DNA of 64,000 bases from Dyadobacter psychrophilus (GTDB lineage: Bacteria; Bacteroidota; Bacteroidia; Cytophagales; Spirosomataceae): positions 1,302,001 to 1,366,000 of the forward strand of contig NZ_FUZA01000001.1 in NCBI RefSeq assembly GCF_900167945.1, read 5' to 3'. Under the pieces are notes generated by a model. It made no database searches. It was not told the origin of the DNA and saw only the letters and a program-made list of their open reading frames with translations. The first letter of the stretch is position 1; each line of letters begins with the position of its first letter. Shown in pieces: positions 26,704 to 36,558 of this stretch. A program made the position numbers and the translations under genes.

Positions 26704-28251
26704 ATGTCTAAACATTGTTTACCTGTAATTGCACTCATTCTGGGACTGGCACAGGTTGCCAATTCTCAGCATTTGCCGGGTGTTGCAATGGGTAACTATG
26801 CGGGAACCAATGCGTTGTATCACAATCCTGCCTTCGTTGCGGACAGTCGTTACAGCCTGTATGTGAATGTGGTAGGCAGCCAGTTTTATACGGCCAACAA
26901 CCATGTCAGATATGAGGCTCCCTATTCCTTTTTAAGCCTCATCACCAACACTGTATCCGACGAATACCGTAATGAGCGGGGCGTTTTACAGTTTCCGCGT
27001 TCCTATTTGGGGGAAAAATTAAACGGAAACCAAAAATATCTGAACGCAGGTGGCGACACGCGGCTGCCTTCCGTAATGTTCAATTTATTTAAAGGGAAAA
27101 TCGGCGTCGGCATCTCAACTAGGGCCAGATACATTCTGAATACATCAGGGGTTACCGAACCGCTGGCGAGATTAATCAGCAAAACCACTCAGCTTGAAGA
27201 ACTGCAAGGCCCGTTTTTTGATAACCAGTCGGGCAGGCTGCATCTGAACGGGTTGGGCGAAGTCGCATTTACGGTGGGAGGAACCGTTATGGACAATGAA
27301 ACCGATTATCTGAAAGTCGGATTTACGGTAAAAAGGCTCATTGGACTTTATAATGCCCATGCCATCATTGATAATTCGTCTTACGACATCCAGCCGGATG
27401 AAACCTGGGAAAACAAGCGACAGTTTATCCGCGTGGAAGAAATTAATGTGCGCTATGGAATGACGCGTGACGAGGGATTTCAAAACATTAAACCGTCGCC
27501 TGCATGGCTCATTGGCGGCGCGCCTCCGGGAAGCGGCTGGGGTTTTGACCTTGGTGCTGTCTATGAATACAGACCGGATGTAAACAAATACACTTACACG
27601 GAAAAGGGCGAAAGAAAACGGGACGCGTCCAAAAATAAATATTTATATCGCGTTGCTGTTTCGTTGACAGATATTGGGCGGGTTCACTTCAAAAATCCAG
27701 CTTACGTTCTGCAACAGGAAATCCATACAACCAATAAGGAACTCAGATACGATTCATTTCAAAAACTGGAAGGATCTGAGGGAATTTTTAATGCGATTAA
27801 CAGTTCACTGGACGGCGGTGCCCCGCTGGCTCCTAATTTTAAATCTGTATTACCCACGGCTTTTCAGGCAAGTGTGGACTACAATGTTCAACCCCGTGTT
27901 TACGTTAGCGGATTGTGGGTCCAGAATCTGATTTCCCAAAATGCATTTGGCATGAAAGCGGAATCGGCCATTTCGGTTACGCCGCGTTATGAGCATAAAT
28001 GGTATGAAATTTCCGTTCCCTTAACCTTAATGAACCGTTACAGATCGCCGGCAATAGGCCTGGCGGGACGTGCGGGGCCGCTGTGGATCGGAACAGACCA
28101 TCTTACCGGATTACTGAACATTGGAAATCCAAAATCCTTTAATTTGTATTTCGGGATTTCGGCAGGCCTTTTCCGCCGTCCGCCCGAATCACAAAATCAA
28201 TGCTGGCCACCAGAAGATTCGTGGATTAGACGCATTTTTCGCAAACGATAA
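26704..28251 (+). CDS. DUF5723 family outer-membrane protein
   Basis: This is 515 residues from the ATG at 26704, which starts a good signal peptide (through QVANSQ). The start LPGVAMGNYAGTNALYHNPAF is typical of FadL/PorV-like barrel proteins grouped as DUF5723 in Bacteroidota. The remainder is strand-rich (VGFTVKRLIGLYNAHAII, WGFDLGAVYEYRPDVNKY) and ends in FGISAGLFRRPPE and a short basic tail. It is probably an outer-membrane barrel with no known substrate. It is monocistronic, and msrB follows after 76 bases. Confidence 0.82.
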   Translation: MSKHCLPVIALILGLAQVANSQHLPGVAMGNYAGTNALYHNPAFVADSRYSLYVNVVGSQFYTANNHVRYEAPYSFLSLITNTVSDEYRNERGVLQFPRSYLGEKLNGNQKYLNAGGDTRLPSVMFNLFKGKIGVGISTRARYILNTSGVTEPLARLISKTTQLEELQGPFFDNQSGRLHLNGLGEVAFTVGGTVMDNETDYLKVGFTVKRLIGLYNAHAIIDNSSYDIQPDETWENKRQFIRVEEINVRYGMTRDEGFQNIKPSPAWLIGGAPPGSGWGFDLGAVYEYRPDVNKYTYTEKGERKRDASKNKYLYRVAVSLTDIGRVHFKNPAYVLQQEIHTTNKELRYDSFQKLEGSEGIFNAINSSLDGGAPLAPNFKSVLPTAFQASVDYNVQPRVYVSGLWVQNLISQNAFGMKAESAISVTPRYEHKWYEISVPLTLMNRYRSPAIGLAGRAGPLWIGTDHLTGLLNIGNPKSFNLYFGISAGLFRRPPESQNQCWPPEDSWIRRIFRKR

Positions 28252-28327
28252 TTGCGCCGTCCGCGTTTAATAATGATATGGTACAATTTTCTTATTGCTG
28301 CCATGATCTTTAAAACACAAACTGAGA

Positions 28328-28720
28328 ATGAGAGAAGTAGAAAAAACCAAAGAAGAGTGGCAAAAAGAGCTGACAGGACAACAATGCTTCGTACTCTTTG
28401 AAAAAGGAACAGAAAGACCTTTTTCGCATCCATATAACGACAATAAAGAGGAAGGAACTTACGTATGCGCAGCTTGCGGCACGCCGTTGTTCAGCTCGGA
28501 TACCAAATACGATTCCGGCTCAGGATGGCCTAGTTTCTTCCAGCCTATCTCCTCGGGCAATGTTGAAGAAATTGTCGACAGAGGACATGGCATGATCCGA
28601 ACGGAAGTCGTTTGCAGAACTTGCGGCGGTCATTTGGGACATGTTTTCAATGATGGCCCAAAACCAACCGGCCTCAGATACTGCATGAATGGCGCGGCGT
28701 TGAAATTCGACAAAGCTTGA
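28328..28720 (+). CDS. msrB: Peptide-methionine (R)-S-oxide reductase MsrB
   Basis: This is 130 residues covering the whole SelR domain. The zinc-binding cysteines are 47, 50, 96 and 99 (CAAC and CRTC). GWPSFFQPI and [12 protein letters not shown] are the substrate-site blocks. Cysteine 119 in RYCMNGAAL is the catalytic thiol. The enzyme reduces methionine-R-sulfoxide in proteins with thioredoxin. There is no signal peptide, so it is cytoplasmic, and no MsrA is fused or adjacent. A terminator follows. Confidence 0.96.
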   Translation: MREVEKTKEEWQKELTGQQCFVLFEKGTERPFSHPYNDNKEEGTYVCAACGTPLFSSDTKYDSGSGWPSFFQPISSGNVEEIVDRGHGMIRTEVVCRTCGGHLGHVFNDGPKPTGLRYCMNGAALKFDKA

Positions 28721-28733
28721 TCAAATAATTCAC

Positions 28734-28768
28734 AAAAAGCCGGACCAAGTCAGAAATGTCCGGCTTTT
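28734..28768 (+). terminator. Terminator after msrB
   Basis: AAAAGCCGGAC and GTCCGGCTTTT form an 11-base-pair GC-rich stem with a 12-base loop. It lies directly upstream of the next gene's -7 box. Confidence 0.85.
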
Positions 28769-28770
28769 CT

Positions 28771-28778
28771 TATCTTTG
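28771..28778 (+). promoter_or_regulatory. -7 box before the PBP1A gene
   Basis: TATCTTTG matches TAnnTTTG and lies 24 bases before the ATG at 28803, immediately after the msrB terminator. The -33 position falls inside the hairpin and has no TTG. Confidence 0.5.
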
Positions 28779-28802
28779 AATTCTTACGAACCTTAACGTT
28801 TG

Positions 28803-31361
28803 ATGGAAGTTATCAGATCGTTCTTTAATAAAATCAGAGCATTGTTTCAATCTATTGGAACACAGCTTTCAACATTCATCAACCGCGTTGCATACAAGCT
28901 AACTTCACTAGTTACAGGTAAGAACCGTGCCGATGCCTATTTTCACTCCTACCGAAGCAAAAAGCGGTCGATAAGCGACTGGTGGCATAATAAAGTGGAT
29001 GTTAATGCGCCTTATTACAGGCCGGTAGTCATCATTTGGAAGACCTTCTTTTACGGGTTCATCGCATTTGCAGTCTATATTTTTTCAGTGGAAACCAACT
29101 TCCTCTGGTTAATGGGCAGTATGCCTAGCGTGGAAGACCTGCAAAATCCCAAGGTGGCACAATCCTCTGAAATCTACACCTCCGACGGTGTAATGATCGG
29201 TAAGTTTTATACAGAAAACAGGACGCCGGTTACCGCAAAAATGATTTCTCCAAACCTGGTTAAAGCATTGATAGCCACGGAAGATGTGCGGTTTTATACA
29301 CATTCAGGGATCGATTATAAGGCCATGGCGAGTGTGGCCGTCGGCATTATAACCGGTGCAACGGATCGTGGAGGCGGCAGCACGATCACGCAGCAATTGG
29401 CAAAAAAATTATTTAAGACCAGAAAAACGGGCGCACGCGGCATTTTAGGCTACGTTCCCGGATTTGGGACATTGATTTACAAAACCAAAGAATGGCTCAC
29501 CGCTATTAAACTCGAAAGAAACTTTACCAAAGAAGAGATCCTTACAATGTATTTCAATACGGTGGATTATGGTAATAACACTTATGGGATTAACACAGCC
29601 GCGCAATCCTATTTCAGCAAGTCCCCCGACAGCCTGAACATTCAGGAATCGGCAGTTTTGGTTGGTCTACAAAAAGCTACCACGACCTATAACCCGATCC
29701 GTAACATGAAGCGTTCACTGGAAAGGCGTAATGTGGTCATCAACCAAATGCAGAAATATGGCTATATCTCAGCCAAGCAAGCGGATTCAATCAGCGCTTT
29801 GCCAATTGAATTGAAGACTAAATTCGAGACGCCTTACGATGGGAATGCCAATTATTTCAAAAATGCAGTAGTTGATTTTGTAAAAAAATGGGGCGATGAG
29901 AACGGTTATGATCTTTATACAGATGGTTTAAAAATCTACACGACGATTGATTCGAGAATGCAGGAAGCTGCCGAGGAGGCAATGGTACAGAAAATGAAGC
30001 AGTTACAGCGCGTTTTTGAAGACCACTGGCGCAACCAGAATCCATGGCGCGACGAGCAGGGAAAAGAGATCACCGACTTCCTGGATAATGTTGTAAAACG
30101 GACCAGCAAATACAAATCGCTTGCCGCCAAATTCCCGAACCAGCCAGACAGTATCAAATATTATCTCAACAAAAAGGACACGATGACGGTGTACGACTGG
30201 AAAAATAGTGGCGAGATGAAAAAATACTGGAGTTCAATGGACTCTTTGGATTACTACAAACGTGTATTGCGCGCCGGCATGATGGCGATGCACCCGCAGT
30301 CGGGCCAGATTAAGGCCTGGGTAGGCGGTTTGGATTACAATTATTTCAAATACGATGCCGTAAAACAAGGCAAAAGACAGCCTGGATCAACATTCAAGCC
30401 TTTTGTATATACGACAGCAATCGACGACTCAACATTCAATATGTCGCCTTGCGATCAGATTGTAGATAAGCCATTTGAAAAAATATACATGGAAGATGGC
30501 GAGCAGAAAGAGTGGAGGCCCAGGAATGCAACGGGAACATTCTCGTATGCAAATATGACATTGCGCAGAGCACTGGCACAATCTATCAACTCGGTTACTG
30601 CCGAGCTTACCGATCAGGTTGGCCCTGCTAATGTGGCCCGTTACGCCAAGAAAATGGGCATTACTACGCCTTTGAAAGCGCTGCCCTCGATAGGGCTTGG
30701 ACCATTTGACGTTTCCCTTTACGATATGGTCGCTGCTTATGGCGTGTTTGTGAATAACGGAACGTACACACAGCCGATCCTGGTCACGAAAATTGAGGAT
30801 AGCAACGGCAAAGTGATCGAAGAATTCCAGCCCGAACACCGTCAGGCAATCAGCGAAGAATCGGCTTTTTTAATGGTTCAAATGCTGAAAGGCGGCGTTG
30901 AAGAGCCCGGAGGAACTTCGGGAAGCATTCGCTGGAAATTTGATGTGACGCGTAATGGAAACGAGTTGGGCGGGAAAACAGGAACGACATCCAATAACTC
31001 CGACGGCTGGTTTATGTGCATCACGCGAGACCTGGTTGTGGGCGCCTGGGTTGGAGGCGATGACCGGAGCATCCACTTTCGGTCTACGGACTTAGGAGAA
31101 GGTGCAAAAACGGCATTACCAATCGTGGGAAGCTTTTTGGAAAAGATATACAGGAATAAGTCGCTGGCATTAGAGCCCGGCCCGTTTCCCAAGCCATCAT
31201 TCAAAATCTCAAAAAACTACAACTGTCCGACACAGTGGGCGCCGGCGGAAGCAGATTCGCTTGGCATTGATGGTGACAGCACACCAGCCAAACGCAACGA
31301 AGAGGATGATTTCTTAATCGGTCCACCGCCGATCCCATTAGATACGGGGAGCAGAAACTAG
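28803..31361 (+). CDS. Bifunctional penicillin-binding protein 1A (transglycosylase/transpeptidase)
   Basis: This is 852 residues from the ATG at 28803; the preceding TTG is unlikely. A cytoplasmic stretch and one membrane segment (~residues 75-97) are followed by the GT51 domain, with ATEDVRFYTHSGID (glutamate 160) and GGGSTITQQLAKKLF. The transpeptidase domain has the SxxK motif at serine 529 to lysine 532 (GSTFKPF), SINS as the SxN motif and GGKTGTTSNNSDGWF as KTG. It polymerises and cross-links peptidoglycan on the outer face of the inner membrane. Its stop codon overlaps the stop of the converging ABC exporter gene by four bases. Confidence 0.96.
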   Translation: MEVIRSFFNKIRALFQSIGTQLSTFINRVAYKLTSLVTGKNRADAYFHSYRSKKRSISDWWHNKVDVNAPYYRPVVIIWKTFFYGFIAFAVYIFSVETNFLWLMGSMPSVEDLQNPKVAQSSEIYTSDGVMIGKFYTENRTPVTAKMISPNLVKALIATEDVRFYTHSGIDYKAMASVAVGIITGATDRGGGSTITQQLAKKLFKTRKTGARGILGYVPGFGTLIYKTKEWLTAIKLERNFTKEEILTMYFNTVDYGNNTYGINTAAQSYFSKSPDSLNIQESAVLVGLQKATTTYNPIRNMKRSLERRNVVINQMQKYGYISAKQADSISALPIELKTKFETPYDGNANYFKNAVVDFVKKWGDENGYDLYTDGLKIYTTIDSRMQEAAEEAMVQKMKQLQRVFEDHWRNQNPWRDEQGKEITDFLDNVVKRTSKYKSLAAKFPNQPDSIKYYLNKKDTMTVYDWKNSGEMKKYWSSMDSLDYYKRVLRAGMMAMHPQSGQIKAWVGGLDYNYFKYDAVKQGKRQPGSTFKPFVYTTAIDDSTFNMSPCDQIVDKPFEKIYMEDGEQKEWRPRNATGTFSYANMTLRRALAQSINSVTAELTDQVGPANVARYAKKMGITTPLKALPSIGLGPFDVSLYDMVAAYGVFVNNGTYTQPILVTKIEDSNGKVIEEFQPEHRQAISEESAFLMVQMLKGGVEEPGGTSGSIRWKFDVTRNGNELGGKTGTTSNNSDGWFMCITRDLVVGAWVGGDDRSIHFRSTDLGEGAKTALPIVGSFLEKIYRNKSLALEPGPFPKPSFKISKNYNCPTQWAPAEADSLGIDGDSTPAKRNEEDDFLIGPPPIPLDTGSRN

Positions 31362-33124
31362 ATTTTCAAAACTTCTTTATACTGCATACGATAAAGGTTG
31401 GCGTAAAAGCCTTCCTTTTCGAGCAGTTGTTCGTGGTTGCCTTCTTCCACGATTTCGCCTTTATCCACAACGATTATCTTGTCTGCTTCCTGAATTGTGG
31501 ATAACCGGTGCGCAATCACAACCGCAGTCCGGCCTTTCATGAGTTTTTCAATGGCCTTTTGGATCAATTCCTCCGTTTCACTATCCACCGAAGACGTCGC
31601 CTCATCCAATACGATGATCTCCGGCTCGTGCACCATGGCGCGCACGAAAGAAATCAGCTGACGCTGCCCTACTGAAAGCGTTGCACCCCTTTCCATAACA
31701 TTATAACTGTAACCGCCGGGAAGCCTTTCTATAAAATCATGAACGCCAACCAGTTTTGCTGCCTCTACAATTTTTTCATGCGTAATGCTGCTGTCGCCCA
31801 GGCGAATATTGTTTTCAATAGTATCCGAAAACAAAAACACATCCTGCAAAACCACGCCAATGTGCTTGCGAAGCGCATTGAGGTCGTAATCATGCACTTC
31901 AACGCCATCAACATAAATGTTCCCTTTATTAATGTCGTAAAAGCGGGTTAACAGGTTGATAATGGAAGACTTACCCGCACCTGTTGCTCCGACAAAAGCA
32001 ATAGTCTGACCGGAATTGACGGTAAAGTTGATGTTTTTCAACACATATTCCTCCTCATTATAAGCAAACCAAACGTCTTTGAAAGTCACATTCCCCTTTA
32101 CCGAATCGGGTGCAAAAGTGCCTTCATTGGATGTATATTCATCGCTATCCAGCACTTTCAGGATCCTGTCTGTGCTTACGATGCCCATTTGGAGTGTGTT
32201 AAATCGGTCGGCCAGCTGGCGTATCGGCCTGAAAAACAAGTTAATAAACATCACAAACGCTGTAACTGTCCCGAATGTCACTTCTGCATTCAAAATTTGT
32301 TTTGAACCATACCAAACCACAAGCCCAGTTCCCGCAGCGGCGATCACGTCAGCAACCGGATAGTAGATCGAATAGTAAAGAATGGACCGAATGTTCGCAT
32401 TACGGTGCACTTTATTGATTTCTCTAAACTTCTTGAACTCAATATCTTCACTGCTGAAAATCTGCACAATGCCCATCCCGGTCAAATGTTCCTGCACAAA
32501 AGAATTCAAATTCGAAACCGCCGCACGCACTTCGTTGAACGAGTCTTTGATCTTTTCTTTAAAAATGTAAGTACAAATCAGCATTAACGGGATCATCGAC
32601 AAGCTGATGATGGACAGTTTCCAGTCGGTATAAAACATGACCGCAATGATGAGGACCAACTGCAAAATATCCCCGGCAATGGCAGCCATACCATCACTAA
32701 AAACATTGGAAAGCGTTTCTACGTCCGAAATCGTGCGGGTTACCAGCCTGCCAATCGGCGTGTTATCGAAGAATTTGAGCCTCAATCCGATGATTTTCTC
32801 ATACAACTGGACTCTGATATCCCGGATAATATACTGCCCCAGCCAGCCCGACATGTAAGTGTTCCAGAACTGTGCAATGCCCTGCAAAACGGTTACAATG
32901 ATCATGATGCCCAGCATGACGGTCAACTGTCCGTAATCGCCGTTTGCTATGGGCGTATCAATAGTGTATTTGATCAGAAGCGGCGTTAGCGGCGCAAGCA
33001 ATGCATTCAGTAAGATGATGATAATCAGCAGATAAAACTGCTTTTCATACGGACGGACGAATGTGTACAAACGTCGTAATGTAGGAAGATCGAATATCTG
33101 GCCGCTTTTGGTTTCCTGATTCAC
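31358..33124 (-). CDS. ABC exporter, fused permease-ATPase half transporter
   Basis: This is 588 residues, type IV ABC exporter (MsbA/LmrA-like). Six membrane helices fill residues ~25-320. The ATPase domain has Walker A GATGAGKSS, signature LSVGQRQLISFVRAM, Walker B IIVLDEATSSVD and the H-loop VVIAHRLSTI. It starts with GTG at 33124, as no ATG is close. It works as a homodimer or with another half transporter; the substrate (lipid, peptide or drug) cannot be read. No partner gene lies beside it. An AraC gene is divergent upstream. Confidence 0.93.
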   Translation of the reverse strand: MNQETKSGQIFDLPTLRRLYTFVRPYEKQFYLLIIIILLNALLAPLTPLLIKYTIDTPIANGDYGQLTVMLGIMIIVTVLQGIAQFWNTYMSGWLGQYIIRDIRVQLYEKIIGLRLKFFDNTPIGRLVTRTISDVETLSNVFSDGMAAIAGDILQLVLIIAVMFYTDWKLSIISLSMIPLMLICTYIFKEKIKDSFNEVRAAVSNLNSFVQEHLTGMGIVQIFSSEDIEFKKFREINKVHRNANIRSILYYSIYYPVADVIAAAGTGLVVWYGSKQILNAEVTFGTVTAFVMFINLFFRPIRQLADRFNTLQMGIVSTDRILKVLDSDEYTSNEGTFAPDSVKGNVTFKDVWFAYNEEEYVLKNINFTVNSGQTIAFVGATGAGKSSIINLLTRFYDINKGNIYVDGVEVHDYDLNALRKHIGVVLQDVFLFSDTIENNIRLGDSSITHEKIVEAAKLVGVHDFIERLPGGYSYNVMERGATLSVGQRQLISFVRAMVHEPEIIVLDEATSSVDSETEELIQKAIEKLMKGRTAVVIAHRLSTIQEADKIIVVDKGEIVEEGNHEQLLEKEGFYANLYRMQYKEVLKI

Positions 33125-33294
33125 CTGCTAAAATTAAAGTGGTAATGTTTTGCTATCTGTGTTATTGACCAACAATGTAAAAGTAGAAAATGTCACCCGT
33201 GGATTAAAAATTCTCCTATTATAACCTCCATATTGGTAGTTCTCTTGCTTTTTTGGCTTTTGTAAAGGTTATTGAGTTTGAAAAATCTAAGTTC

Positions 33295-34218
33295 ATGGCC
33301 CTCGTCTCAGATGCAATTCCTGTTCATTCTCTGCCCAAAACGCCTAGCCAGGTTCCTGCATTAAAGATTTTCAGATTTAAAAACAGCGAAGGAAAACAAA
33401 AGGAATCGCCCGTTTCGCTTCCTATCACACCCCTACCCACCGATGCGCCGCACCGGCACACTTATTACGAAATTCTTTTTATCGAAGAAGGAATTGGTTT
33501 TCACGAGATTGACTTTCATTCCTACAACATTCAGGGCGCAGGGCTGCATTTTCTGACGCCCGGACAAGTGCATTTGCTTACATTTTCGACTGCCTTCCAA
33601 GGTTATATAGTAGCTTTTTCAGAGGATTTTTACACGTTTTACAATCCCGTAAATCCGTCGCTTTCACAACTTCCCTTTTTCCAGCCCACGCGCCGCCAGC
33701 CCATCATCACGCTCTCAGAAACCGAGAAACGTTATTTCCACAATATCCTGGAAAACATGGTTTCTGATCATTTGACCGCTGAAACGGACCAAACAATGAT
33801 TGGGAAGTATTTAGGCCTGATTCTTCAAAAATGTGCTTTTCTTGCACCTAAGAACATTCAACCCGCCGAATCTGCTCTGCAAACGGTGCCCGAATTAGTA
33901 GGCCGATTTCAAGAGTTGGTTGAAAAAAATTTCAGGCAAATGCATGAGGTTCAGCAGTATGCACAGGAACTTTCCGTGTCGCCGGATTATTTGAGCAAGA
34001 TTATTAAAAAATATCTCGGCACGCCTTCGCAGGAATACATTCTGGACAAACTATTATTGGAAGCAAAACGGCTGCTTGTTTTCACCAATCTGAGCAGTAA
34101 GGAGATTGGTTACCACATTCACATGGATGACCCTTCCTATTTCAGCAGGATCTTCAAAAAGAAAACCGGGCTCACCCCAAACGAGTACCGCGATCATGTT
34201 CGGAAAAGTACCATTTAA
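33295..34218 (+). CDS. AraC family transcriptional regulator
   Basis: This is 307 residues from the ATG at 33295; a TTG 42 bases upstream is also in frame. The N-terminal cupin-like sensor domain has HRHTYYEILFIEEGIG and HFLTPGQVHLL. The C-terminal double helix-turn-helix has VSPDYLSKIIKKYLG, then LLLEAKRLLVFTNLSSKEIG and DPSYFSRIFKKKTGLTPNEY. It lies 92 bases before a five-gene carbohydrate operon with its own promoter and is the obvious candidate regulator of it, sensing a sugar or sugar acid. The regulatory link is inferred from position. Confidence 0.92.
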   Translation: MALVSDAIPVHSLPKTPSQVPALKIFRFKNSEGKQKESPVSLPITPLPTDAPHRHTYYEILFIEEGIGFHEIDFHSYNIQGAGLHFLTPGQVHLLTFSTAFQGYIVAFSEDFYTFYNPVNPSLSQLPFFQPTRRQPIITLSETEKRYFHNILENMVSDHLTAETDQTMIGKYLGLILQKCAFLAPKNIQPAESALQTVPELVGRFQELVEKNFRQMHEVQQYAQELSVSPDYLSKIIKKYLGTPSQEYILDKLLLEAKRLLVFTNLSSKEIGYHIHMDDPSYFSRIFKKKTGLTPNEYRDHVRKSTI

Positions 34219-34233
34219 TAGCAAAAATGTACC

Positions 34234-34264
34234 TTGCGCCTGCCTGCATGGGCGGATATCTTTG
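34234..34264 (+). promoter_or_regulatory. Promoter of the GH88-like operon
   Basis: TTG at 34234-34236 and TATCTTTG at 34257-34264 are 20 bases apart, an excellent match to the Bacteroidota TTG-N19/20-TAnnTTTG promoter. The expected 5' leader to the ATG at 34311 is about 40 bases. Confidence 0.7.
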
Positions 34265-34310
34265 TATTATCCAAAAATAAAATGGCTAAATAATACTATA
34301 AGGATTAACT

Positions 34311-35693
34311 ATGCAGATTCGCAACGATCTTACCGCCGCTTCGCTTCAGCCTAAAATTGACAAGCTCTGGCAGCTTTCCGCCGAAAAAATCAATCTAATT
34401 TCAAGAGAATACGACAATTCGAAAGGAACGCCCGTTTTCACAGTTAACGGCAAATACACATTGCGCGGCTGGACCGAATGGACACAAGGGTTCCAGTATG
34501 GCGCCGAAGTTTTACAGTTCGACGCAACCGGAGAGACGCAGTTTCTGGAAAGTGCCCGAAAAAATACGGTGAGCAGCATGGCCTCGCATGTGGGCCATTT
34601 TGGTGTGCATGACCATGGGTTTAATAATGTGAGCACTTACGGCAATCTGCTGAGATTGATGAATGAAGGCCGCATTCCTGAAAACGAATGGGAACGCAAC
34701 TTTTATGAGATCGCGCTGAAAATTTCAGGTGCTGTTCAGGCCAAAAGATGGACCAATACGAAGGACGGTCAAGGTTTTATACATTCCTTCAATGGTCCGC
34801 ATTCATTATTTGTGGATACGATCCGTTCGGTGCGTGCGCTGATGGTTTCGCATTTGCTGGGACATAGTTTAATGGGTGAAAATGATGTAAAAACGAGCTT
34901 ACTACAGCGCGGAACATTACATTCGATCGCAACCGCCAAATATGCGGTTTATTACGGCGAAGGCCGTGATAGTTACGACATCTGGGGCCGCACAGCGCAT
35001 GAAAGCGTGTTTAATACCAATGACGGCAACTATCGCTGCCCCAATTCCCAGCAAGGCTTTTCTGGATTCACAACCTGGACACGCGGGCTAGCCTGGGCAA
35101 TGGCCGGTTTTGCAGAACAGCTTGAATCGCTATCCGCATTTTCAGACGAAGAACTGGCACCACTAGGGGGCAGAGCAGAAATTGAGAATATATATTTAAA
35201 AGGAGCCAAAGCCACCTGCGATTTTTACATTGATAATACTGCCTCCGACGGCATTCCATACTGGGACACCGGCGCACCGCAACTTTATAAATTAGGCGAT
35301 TACACGTCCAGAACTTCTGATCCCTACAACGAATTCGAACCCATCGACAGCTCAGCAGCCGCAATCGGCGCCCAAGGATTGCTTCGTTTGGGCAAATATT
35401 TGAATGATAAAAGTGAGACGGAACAGGGCAACAGATACTGGCAGGCAGGCTTGACCGCATTGGATTCATTGTTTGCAGAGCCCTATCTATCCACCGACCC
35501 GACGCATCAGGGACTGATCCTGCATTCTATATATCACCGCCCAAATGGCTGGGACAACATTCCTGCCGGGCAAAAGATCCCTTGCGGCGAATCCAGCATG
35601 TGGGGCGATTACCACGCCCGCGAAGTGGCGCTTTATGTGGATCGCGTCAATAAAGGCTTGCCTTACTACACTTATCTGGGCGCTGTAAAATGA
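34311..35693 (+). CDS. GH88-like unsaturated glucuronyl hydrolase family protein
   Basis: This is 460 residues with the (alpha/alpha)6-barrel pattern of unsaturated glucuronyl hydrolases. HDHGFNNVSTYGN carries aspartate 101, and NGPHSLFVDTIRSV carries aspartate 169, matching the two acidic residues used by the family. WTRGLAWAMAGF, GIPYWDTGAP, IDSSAAAIGAQGLLRL and a C-terminal HSIYHRPNGWDNIP also fit. There is no signal peptide, so it acts on imported oligosaccharides in the cytoplasm. Its stop overlaps the next start (ATGA). It is longer than most GH88 enzymes (370-400), so a related specificity is possible. Confidence 0.8.
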   Translation: MQIRNDLTAASLQPKIDKLWQLSAEKINLISREYDNSKGTPVFTVNGKYTLRGWTEWTQGFQYGAEVLQFDATGETQFLESARKNTVSSMASHVGHFGVHDHGFNNVSTYGNLLRLMNEGRIPENEWERNFYEIALKISGAVQAKRWTNTKDGQGFIHSFNGPHSLFVDTIRSVRALMVSHLLGHSLMGENDVKTSLLQRGTLHSIATAKYAVYYGEGRDSYDIWGRTAHESVFNTNDGNYRCPNSQQGFSGFTTWTRGLAWAMAGFAEQLESLSAFSDEELAPLGGRAEIENIYLKGAKATCDFYIDNTASDGIPYWDTGAPQLYKLGDYTSRTSDPYNEFEPIDSSAAAIGAQGLLRLGKYLNDKSETEQGNRYWQAGLTALDSLFAEPYLSTDPTHQGLILHSIYHRPNGWDNIPAGQKIPCGESSMWGDYHAREVALYVDRVNKGLPYYTYLGAVK

Positions 35694-36523
35694 ACATTAT
35701 CAATGATATAACATTAGACCGCTGCTGCATTCACACCATTACCACGAAGCCATGGGAGCTTTCGCAGGCAGTAGAAAATTATGCGGCGGCAGGTGTGAAA
35801 GGAATAAGTGTCTGGCAGAATGCAACCGAACGGATCGGCCCTCACCGTGCCGGAGAGCTGATCCGATCTGCCGGACTCGAAATCGTCTCTTACGTTCGCG
35901 GCGGGTTTTTCCCGCATACGAGCAGCGCAGGACGTGCGCAGGCCATTGATCACAACCGGAAGTTACTCGAAGAAGCCGCAGCTTTGGGTGCTCCCATGAT
36001 CGTCCTTGTGTGCGGCGCCTCGCCCGATCAATCCATGGAAAAGTCCCGGCAACAGATTAAGGAAGGCATTGCAGCGATATTGCCATTGGCCGAAAAGCTG
36101 AAAGTAAAACTCGCCATTGAGCCCTTGCACCCAATGTACGCGGCTGACCGATCTGCCATTAACACGCTGGCCCAAGCCAATGATATGGCCGAATGCTTCA
36201 ATTCCCCTTACGTGGGCGTGGCAGTGGATGTGTATCATTTGTGGTGGGACGGCGACCTGGAAAAGGAAATCGCCCGCTGTGGTGCGCATGGGAATCTGCT
36301 CGCTTACCACGTTTGTGATTGGAAAGTGAATACGATCGACTTGCTCAATGACCGCGGGTTAATGGGTGAAGGTTGCATTGATTTAAAGAAGATTCGAGGT
36401 TGGGTGGAAGCCACTGGATTTAAAGGCTTTTGTGAGGTGGAGATTTTCTCGAACATTCACTGGGCAAAGGATCAGCATTTGTTTCTAGGGGAAATTACGG
36501 AGGCATTTTTGCGAACTGTTTGA
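35690..36523 (+). CDS. Sugar phosphate isomerase/epimerase family TIM-barrel protein
   Basis: This is 277 residues of the xylose-isomerase-like TIM-barrel family. LAIEPLHPMYAADRSA, VGVAVDVYHLWWDGD, LLAYHVCDWKV and KGFCEVEIFS carry the metal-binding acids and histidines (glutamate in AIEPLH, aspartate in VDVYH, histidine in YHVCDW, glutamate in CEVEIF). Members isomerise or epimerise free or phosphorylated sugars, or catalyse eliminations on 3-keto sugars. The start overlaps the GH88-like stop by four bases, so the two are translationally coupled. The exact reaction is unknown. Confidence 0.88.
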   Translation: MNIINDITLDRCCIHTITTKPWELSQAVENYAAAGVKGISVWQNATERIGPHRAGELIRSAGLEIVSYVRGGFFPHTSSAGRAQAIDHNRKLLEEAAALGAPMIVLVCGASPDQSMEKSRQQIKEGIAAILPLAEKLKVKLAIEPLHPMYAADRSAINTLAQANDMAECFNSPYVGVAVDVYHLWWDGDLEKEIARCGAHGNLLAYHVCDWKVNTIDLLNDRGLMGEGCIDLKKIRGWVEATGFKGFCEVEIFSNIHWAKDQHLFLGEITEAFLRTV

Positions 36524-36558
36524 TCATTTCATTCTATTAAAATATTAATTCAAAAAAC

